NCBI GenBank assembly: GCA_009903905.1
Contig: WYEI01000033.1
Span: forward strand, 1 to 51,811
Direction: 5' to 3'
DNA length: 51,811 bases
From: Pyrobaculum sp.
GTDB lineage: Archaea > Thermoproteota > Thermoprotei > Thermoproteales > Thermoproteaceae
The notes beneath the pieces were generated by a model, which was not told the origin of the DNA, did not search any database, and was given only the letters and a program-made list of their open reading frames with translations. Numbering within the stretch: the first letter of the stretch is position 1; each line of letters starts with the position of its first letter. This document shows, one piece after another, positions 47,514-51,811 of the stretch. Position numbers and translations under genes: made by a program.

Positions 47514-48144
47514 GGTAGAGCCACCTAATCTCCCAGAGCAACGAGTCGAGGCTCCACAAGGTCTTGAACGTGTCGACCACCTCGCCCCAGGTTATGGCCA
47601 GGGCTATGGTCACCGCCAAAACCACTGAACCAACCAGCGCCGGGGTGTCTATTGTGTTGAATAGGAAGCCGTTCAGAATCGCGTAGGCAGGCATTACGAA
47701 GATCAACAGAAACGCTATCCACAGGGCCTCGTCTATGATGAGCAGGATTGGGTAGAGCGTCTTGGCCCTGTTGACTCTATACTCCACGTAGTCCCAGTCA
47801 AGACTCTCCAGTATGGCCAACACGCCCGGCGGCCCCTCCTTAAGCTTCTCGCCCCAATCTTGGTAAAACCCCTTGACCTCGGCGGCTTTGTCCAACCTGC
47901 GCGCCGCATACACCAGCGGAAAGAAGATCAACGCGGTGATCACAATCAACCACATGTCGTATAATTGAGGATATGTTATCCCCCACATGTACCACAAGAT
48001 GCTGGCGATGCCCAGCGTCGCCACGGCCACGGTTAGCACTACTATGAATATCTTGCGCAGTTCATCAAGCTGGTTGTTGATGCTCTCCACGGTCTCTAAC
48101 GCATCCCGGAGCCTTAGCACCTTCTCAGCCACGTCGTTCATCAT
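47488..48144 (-). CDS. Multi-pass membrane protein of unknown function
   Basis: The protein has about 218 residues. An N-terminal coiled-coil-like helix (VLRLRDALETVESINNQLDE) is followed by transmembrane segments FIVVLTVAVATLGIASILWY, LWLIVITALIFFPLVYAA, then LLIIDEALWIAFLLIFVMPA and LVGSVVLAVTIALAITWG. No family is recognised. ATG 48144 overlaps the upstream stop (ATGA); a start at 48165 would lie inside the upstream gene. It is co-transcribed with an exported protein and a wHTH regulator. Confidence 0.7.
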   Translation of the reverse strand: MMNDVAEKVLRLRDALETVESINNQLDELRKIFIVVLTVAVATLGIASILWYMWGITYPQLYDMWLIVITALIFFPLVYAARRLDKAAEVKGFYQDWGEKLKEGPPGVLAILESLDWDYVEYRVNRAKTLYPILLIIDEALWIAFLLIFVMPAYAILNGFLFNTIDTPALVGSVVLAVTIALAITWGEVVDTFKTLWSLDSLLWEIRWLYHEYRKLQT

Positions 48145-48800
48145 GCCACAACCACCCAGTACCACGACAGTCTGATAATGGTTCCACCAGATAGGCCGAC
48201 CACTATCAATGCTGGGGTTGGGCCGGCCGCGTCGCTGAGCACATCTACCAAATATGTGGCATTTCCTAGCGTTGAGGCTGAAAGCGAGCCTAAGTAGAGC
48301 AGTTTTGCGTCGACGGGTCTCTCTCTGGATAGTTCGAAGGACACCTCGATGACCTTAAATGTTGAGTTGCCAGATATTGAAGGGGGGACTGATTTATACA
48401 AGTTTCCATTAATGTTGAGCCACGTATAAGACCAAAGACGCCGCAAGATGAAGCCGTCGAACCTTAATTCCCTAGTTAGGGTTATCTCAATGGGGGGCGG
48501 AGATATAAGACCCGCCTCGATCAAGATCTTACTGCCGTTATTAAGAATAACCAGCGCCGAGCCTCTAGTAACCTCAAGTCTCACATCTAATCTATACTTA
48601 ACGTTTGGCAGAGAATCGACGATCAACGCATATGCATCGCTCTTATTAAGCAACACGTATTCAAACCCGGGTCGACTTAGGCTATTAGCCTTAATGTTGA
48701 GATCCACGAATTTAATTTCAAGTAGTAGTACAAACACCAGCACCACTATGGCGGACCTGGTCAATACACTTCTCCACTTGGCTTTATCGATCCTAATCAC
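48141..48800 (-). CDS. Exported or membrane-anchored protein of unknown function
   Basis: The protein has 219 residues. One N-terminal membrane helix (SAIVVLVFVLLLEIKFV) follows a basic start (MIRIDKAKWRSVLTR), i.e. an uncleaved signal anchor. The rest is beta-rich (YRLDVRLEVTRGSALVILNN, FKVIEVSFELSRERPVDAK) and probably outside the cell, ending with a hydrophobic stretch (GGTIIRLSWYWVVVA). GTG 48800 is chosen because GTTTTTTACA lies about 25 bp upstream. First gene of the operon with the membrane protein and the wHTH regulator. Confidence 0.65.
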   Translation of the reverse strand: MIRIDKAKWRSVLTRSAIVVLVFVLLLEIKFVDLNIKANSLSRPGFEYVLLNKSDAYALIVDSLPNVKYRLDVRLEVTRGSALVILNNGSKILIEAGLISPPPIEITLTRELRFDGFILRRLWSYTWLNINGNLYKSVPPSISGNSTFKVIEVSFELSRERPVDAKLLYLGSLSASTLGNATYLVDVLSDAAGPTPALIVVGLSGGTIIRLSWYWVVVA

Positions 48801-49120
48801 GGTTCATCCACTGGCTGGTGTAAAAAACGCTTACTCCCTCCGGGGGAGTCCTCATCGGCTAGCCGCATAGGCGGAGCCCGACCTTATGCGCCGATGGCGG
48901 GCTCATCTGCACGCGGCGGTAGTCGGCGCCGCGGGTATGCACTCCGCAACCCCTGGTTCAGAGAGGGCTCGGGCTTATGAAGGTGTTGCCGGCGTCTCTA
49001 CGGCGGCAGACAAGACGTCGTCATCTACACCTCAGCGCGGCGCTCCACGGGCCGTGGAGGGGGGGTTGCCGGCCCCGCCGATGTGGAATAAGTTTTTAAT
49101 GTCAGTACGGTGGGCCCCTC
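48801..49120. other. Gap between operon promoter and the interrupted SRPBCC gene
   Basis: Apart from the promoter of the minus-strand operon (near 48822) and a TATA box GTTTTTAATG at 49091-49100 for the SRPBCC gene, no gene or repeat is seen. Confidence 0.35.
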
Positions 49121-49198
49121 ATGTTGGGGGCTGTCAAGTTCAGGGTGGAGCGGCGCGTCGGCGACGCGGAGACCGTCTGGCGCCGCCTCTCTAGGCTG
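49121..49198 (+). pseudogene. 5' part of a SRPBCC-like gene interrupted by an IS607 element
   Basis: ATG 49121 follows a TATA box by about 25 bp and reads MLGAVKFRVERRVGDAETVW then RRLSRL, at which point the transposon begins. The remaining part lies beyond the element at 51135-51470. Joining at the shared GCTG (49195-49198 and 51134-51137) restores an open frame ...RRLSRL-EDMPKYWGG.... Confidence 0.8.
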
Positions 49199-49239
49199 TT
49201 AGCTTATCATGAGTAATTTAAATACCTCTACTTCTAAAT

Positions 49240-49854
49240 ATGGTGGTTGCCGAAAGATACTTAGATAGTAGGGAGTTTGCAAAGATGTTGGGCGTAGCCA
49301 GAGTGACGGTGATTAAATGGATCAAGAGCAGCCGAATCACTGCATACAACGTCTACGGGAGGTGGAGAATACCCTACAGCGAGGTTGAGCGGCTACTCGG
49401 GGGTGTAGCCAAACGCCGCGTGGCGATATATGCGAGGGTGAGCTCCAGCACGCAGAAGGAGGATCTGGAAAGACAGGTGGAGTCGTTGAAGCTTTGGGTT
49501 GCCCGCAACTTCCCCAACGCCGAATATGTAGCTGTCGTAGACATGGCCAGCGGGCTTAAGGAAGACCGAAGAGGGCTGAGGAAGCTGGTCGAAATGGCGA
49601 AGCGTCGTGAAGTAGACGCGGTTGTTGTGGCGTATAGAGACAGGTTGACGCGCTTCGGATTTGAATACCTTAAAGAACTATTCCGGGCATACGGCGCAGA
49701 GGTATATGTCGCTTTTCAAGAGGAGTCCAAGGACTACGTCCAGGAGCTCGTTGAGGACTTCGTAGAGCTTGTGACGTCGCTCGCGGCTAGAATATATGGC
49801 ATGAGGTCGAGAAAATACGAGAGGATAAGTTCGTGTATAAAACATGCCGTCTAA
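49240..49854 (+). CDS. tnpA: IS607 TnpA, serine recombinase with MerR-like HTH
   Basis: The protein has 204 residues. The N-terminal MerR-like HTH (SREFAKMLGVARVTVIKWIK, then YNVYGRWRIPYSEVERLL) is followed by the serine recombinase domain with the catalytic Ser in VAIYARVSSSTQKEDLERQ. Further motifs are DMASGLKEDRRGLRKLVEMA and VVVAYRDRLTRFGFEYL. It excises and integrates the element through a phosphoserine intermediate. ATG 49240 lies 24 bp after ATTTAAATA. It appears intact. Confidence 0.93.
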   Translation: MVVAERYLDSREFAKMLGVARVTVIKWIKSSRITAYNVYGRWRIPYSEVERLLGGVAKRRVAIYARVSSSTQKEDLERQVESLKLWVARNFPNAEYVAVVDMASGLKEDRRGLRKLVEMAKRREVDAVVVAYRDRLTRFGFEYLKELFRAYGAEVYVAFQEESKDYVQELVEDFVELVTSLAARIYGMRSRKYERISSCIKHAV

Positions 49855-51124
49855 GACTCTGACTAGAACTGTTGCAGTTAACTGCTTCGGGAACAGTTTG
49901 ACGCGCCGGATTCTGAGGAGCGTTGAAGACGCGTATAGGAGGATGGTTGAGGAGATGGCGGAATACGCCGTTAGGCATGGAGCATCCCAAGCGACGCTCC
50001 ACAAGGTCTTCTACGCCAAGTTCCGCCGGGAGCATCAATGGTTGCCGACGAGGCTCATAAAAGGCGCATACCGCGACGCCGTCAGAAGAGCCAAATCGTT
50101 TAGAGCCGCTAAGAAGCGGGGCAAGGCGTATACCGAAATGCCAGAGGTCAGGCACGTTACTCTCACGTTTTCAGACGCACAAGACTGGAGACTTGAAGGC
50201 GGGGCGCTCAAGCTGAGAATCGGCGGGAGGTGGGTGGATCTCCGTTGCTCCAGCCATAAGCAACTACATAGATATCTCTACGGCGGGTGGAGGCTGACAG
50301 AGGAGTTAAAATTGAAGAGGAGGGGGAAGCATTGGGTTGCGTATCTGACCTTCAAGAGGGACTTCGACGTGGATCCAGACCCGCGGAACGTCGTGGCGGT
50401 TGACGTAAACGAGAACAACGTGACTGCGGCGGTGTTTGTCGGCGGAGTGCTTAGGGAGGTGTGGCGGCTGGAAACCGGGCTAGGCCGCATGGTTATTGCA
50501 TACGCAGAGAGGAGGAGAAAAATCGCAGAGGGGCGCCACACGTCCGACCGCGAGGTGGGGACGAAGCTGAAGAGGCTCCGCGAAAGAAGGCGGAAGCTGG
50601 ATGTTGTGAGAAAAGCGGCCAAATTCATCGAGCAGCTTGCAGAAGAGCACAACGCCGTCGTGGCTGTCGGCAGAATCACGCAGAGGGCCAAAGAGAAGAT
50701 GGAGGAAGATAAAGGCATGAGGCTGAGACACCGCATACATCAGTGGAGCGTGAGGACTCTGGTGAGGCTACTTGAGGAGAAGCCGATACAAGTCGTCGAG
50801 GTATCAGAGGCGGGGACCTCCTCCCGCACCCCCTCAGGCGTCCGCATAACATTCAGCCCCCTTGTGATCCGCACTGCGGTGAGGGGGGCGTCTGGGCGCG
50901 TCCGCCCCGTGAAGATGCGCCTGAGAGTTGGGAGGGCCGGGGACGAGGTGTGGGAACGCGACGTCTTAGGGGCTGTAAACATCGGCCTCAGGTACCTCCA
51001 GATGGGGGGCTTTGTGGCGTTGGCCCCGACGGGGGCCCATGCGGTGCGGGCGATGCTGGTGAACCCGCACCTAGGCCCAACCCCGCTGGCGGAAATATCC
51101 ACAATCATCGACAGACACCGCTAG
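49844..51124 (+). CDS. tnpB: TnpB-family protein with altered nuclease residues
   Basis: The protein has 426 residues of TnpB type. The OrfB core shows GGWRLTEELKLKRRGKHWVA and VVAVDVNENNVTAAVF (first RuvC Asp). Where active TnpB proteins have the Glu of a 'vvvEdL' strand, this one reads NAVVAVGRITQ. The zinc-ribbon region that normally has two CxxC pairs reads GTSSRTPSG and contains no Cys. The last RuvC Asp is kept (WERDVLGAVNIGL). The reading frame is full-length and overlaps tnpA by 11 bp. It may be a naturally nuclease-poor TnpB that still binds guide RNA, or a divergent lineage with the Glu elsewhere. Confidence 0.85.
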   Translation: MPSKTLTRTVAVNCFGNSLTRRILRSVEDAYRRMVEEMAEYAVRHGASQATLHKVFYAKFRREHQWLPTRLIKGAYRDAVRRAKSFRAAKKRGKAYTEMPEVRHVTLTFSDAQDWRLEGGALKLRIGGRWVDLRCSSHKQLHRYLYGGWRLTEELKLKRRGKHWVAYLTFKRDFDVDPDPRNVVAVDVNENNVTAAVFVGGVLREVWRLETGLGRMVIAYAERRRKIAEGRHTSDREVGTKLKRLRERRRKLDVVRKAAKFIEQLAEEHNAVVAVGRITQRAKEKMEEDKGMRLRHRIHQWSVRTLVRLLEEKPIQVVEVSEAGTSSRTPSGVRITFSPLVIRTAVRGASGRVRPVKMRLRVGRAGDEVWERDVLGAVNIGLRYLQMGGFVALAPTGAHAVRAMLVNPHLGPTPLAEISTIIDRHR

Positions 51125-51134
51125 CGGGGAAACG

Positions 51135-51470
51135 CTGGAGGACATGCCCAAGTACTGGGGCGGCCATAGGCGGGTCGAGGTGCTCGGCGTCAGCTCGGGC
51201 AGATACTCCCTCAGGGTAACCTTCGCCTTCCCCGGACCCCTCAACGTGGGGTATGCCGAGGCGGCAGTCGACGAGGCTAGGCGGGAGGTTCTGCTGAACT
51301 ACGTCAAAGGCCCTTTCACAGGCGTCGTGAAGAACTACGTCGCCGGCTGCGTCCTCGTCAGCGATTGGGATGTCGCAATCAGCGCCTTATTCATCCCCCT
51401 CAAGCCTTGGATATCCTCCCACTTCCGGAGGGGAGCCGAACGCGCCCTCGAAAGGCTCACAAGCCCGTAG
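51135..51470 (+). pseudogene. 3' part of the SRPBCC-like gene beyond the IS607 element
   Basis: The frame continues LEDMPKYWGGHRRVEVLGVS and ends with a hydrophobic helix and FRRGAERALERL. Layout (vW..L......P.yW...r.vevlg, beta strands, C-terminal helix of type hFr.Gae.AL) resembles the SRPBCC/polyketide-cyclase fold for hydrophobic ligands. Together with the 5' part it would encode about 138 residues. ATG 51144 might allow a truncated product. Confidence 0.65.
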
Positions 51471-51559
51471 CGGCCCCGCCCGGCGCCTCCCTCTCGGGGG
51501 TGCTGTGAACCGCCTTGGCGAGACCATATAAGGGCTCCCCCGGCCCAGATGAGAGACCT

Positions 51560-51811
51560 AATGGGGGCATCTTGGCGCACCATCCTGGCGGCGTCCCATA
51601 TTCCACCCTAGGGATTCTCGGTTGCAAAAGCACCTACATCAACCAAAAACCAGCCCAAGGCTTAGCCAAACAGAATGAGGACGGCGATGAGCCGCACGGC
51701 GGCCGCGGTCAAGATCTGAAACCCATTGGTCAGCAGTAAATGTGCAGAAGCCTAGCTGATCGTAGACGCACGTAGCACGTACGCGTGGATAAGGAGGGAG
51801 AGACGATAGGC
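51560..51811 (-). pseudogene. Decayed membrane protein gene running off the window
   Basis: On the minus strand from the window end one frame reads AYRLSLLIHAYVLRASTIS, stop, ASAHLLLTNGFQILTAAAVR then LIAVLILFG, stop, ALGWFLVDVGAFATENP. The hydrophobic pattern is continuous across two stop codons (TAG near 51752, TAA near 51665), as in a recently dead membrane protein gene. The family is not recognised. From 51471 to 51559 nothing is seen. Confidence 0.4.

Larger units (their letters stand above)
49199..51137 (+). mobile_element. IS607-family insertion sequence (tnpA-tnpB)
   Basis: The element is about 1.94 kb, set by comparing the flanks of the interrupted gene: GCTG occurs at both junctions and one copy is retained in the restored frame. 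No terminal inverted repeats are needed or seen, as in IS607, whose serine recombinase uses a short core. It holds tnpA (serine recombinase) and tnpB with an 11-bp overlap. The right end lies only 13 bases after the tnpB stop, so any guide RNA (omega-RNA) must overlap the tnpB 3' end. Confidence 0.85.

Overview
The window looks like a hyperthermophilic crenarchaeon of the Thermoproteales, most likely Pyrobaculum or a close relative. The evidence is: leaderless genes with a TATA box about 25 bp before ATG or GTG starts; many ATGA or TAATG gene overlaps; a PaREP2b-type Pyrobaculum repeat-family protein; a tRNA-Tyr(GUA) split by three short introns, one in the T loop; and CRISPR repeats whose minus-strand form ends in ATTGAAAC.

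Most of the window is a defence island. A type III-A operon (csm2-csm3-csm4-csm5-cas10, minus strand, 12.1 to 6.3 kb) and a type III-B locus (cmr3-cmr2 divergent from cmr4-cmr5-cmr1-cmr6, 33.7 to 40.6 kb) both keep the GGDD cyclase motif. Three Csx1-type CARF-HEPN proteins (1.3, 28.5 and 30.0 kb) are candidate cyclic-oligoadenylate effectors, and an APE2256-family (Crn1-like) protein at 3.0 kb is a candidate ring nuclease. Three CRISPR arrays (27, 27 and 32 repeats; 3.8-5.6, 31.4-33.2, 41.0-43.1 kb) share related leaders on their right, so they are read on the minus strand. No cas1, cas2, cas4 or cas6 is present. Three spacers, one per array, translate as ankyrin repeats, and the window itself carries an ankyrin gene at 24.2 kb.

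Between the CRISPR loci are: a three-gene operon at 15.0-17.1 kb (AAA/ABC-type ATPase, Cys-rich protein with a PD...ExK signature, helical protein) directly after a decayed cmr3; two AAA ATPases with C-terminal nuclease-like domains (13.0 and 17.3 kb); and a phosphorylation cassette (zinc-ribbon/FHA, VWA, Ser/Thr kinase-FHA, PP2C) at 20.0-23.8 kb. An N-terminal fragment of another ATPase runs straight into array 3, so such ATPases may be a recurring cmr accessory. A 34-base intron-less copy of the tRNA-Tyr 3' half lies 1.8 kb from the tRNA with the PaREP2b gene between, which looks like an integration scar.

The right end (43.9-51.8 kb) is more ordinary: trpB2, a Rieske oxygenase, a three-gene membrane/regulator operon, and an IS607-type element (tnpA-tnpB) inserted cleanly into a SRPBCC-like gene. 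The left edge holds the start of an NRAMP transporter. Pseudogenes and fragments are common throughout.
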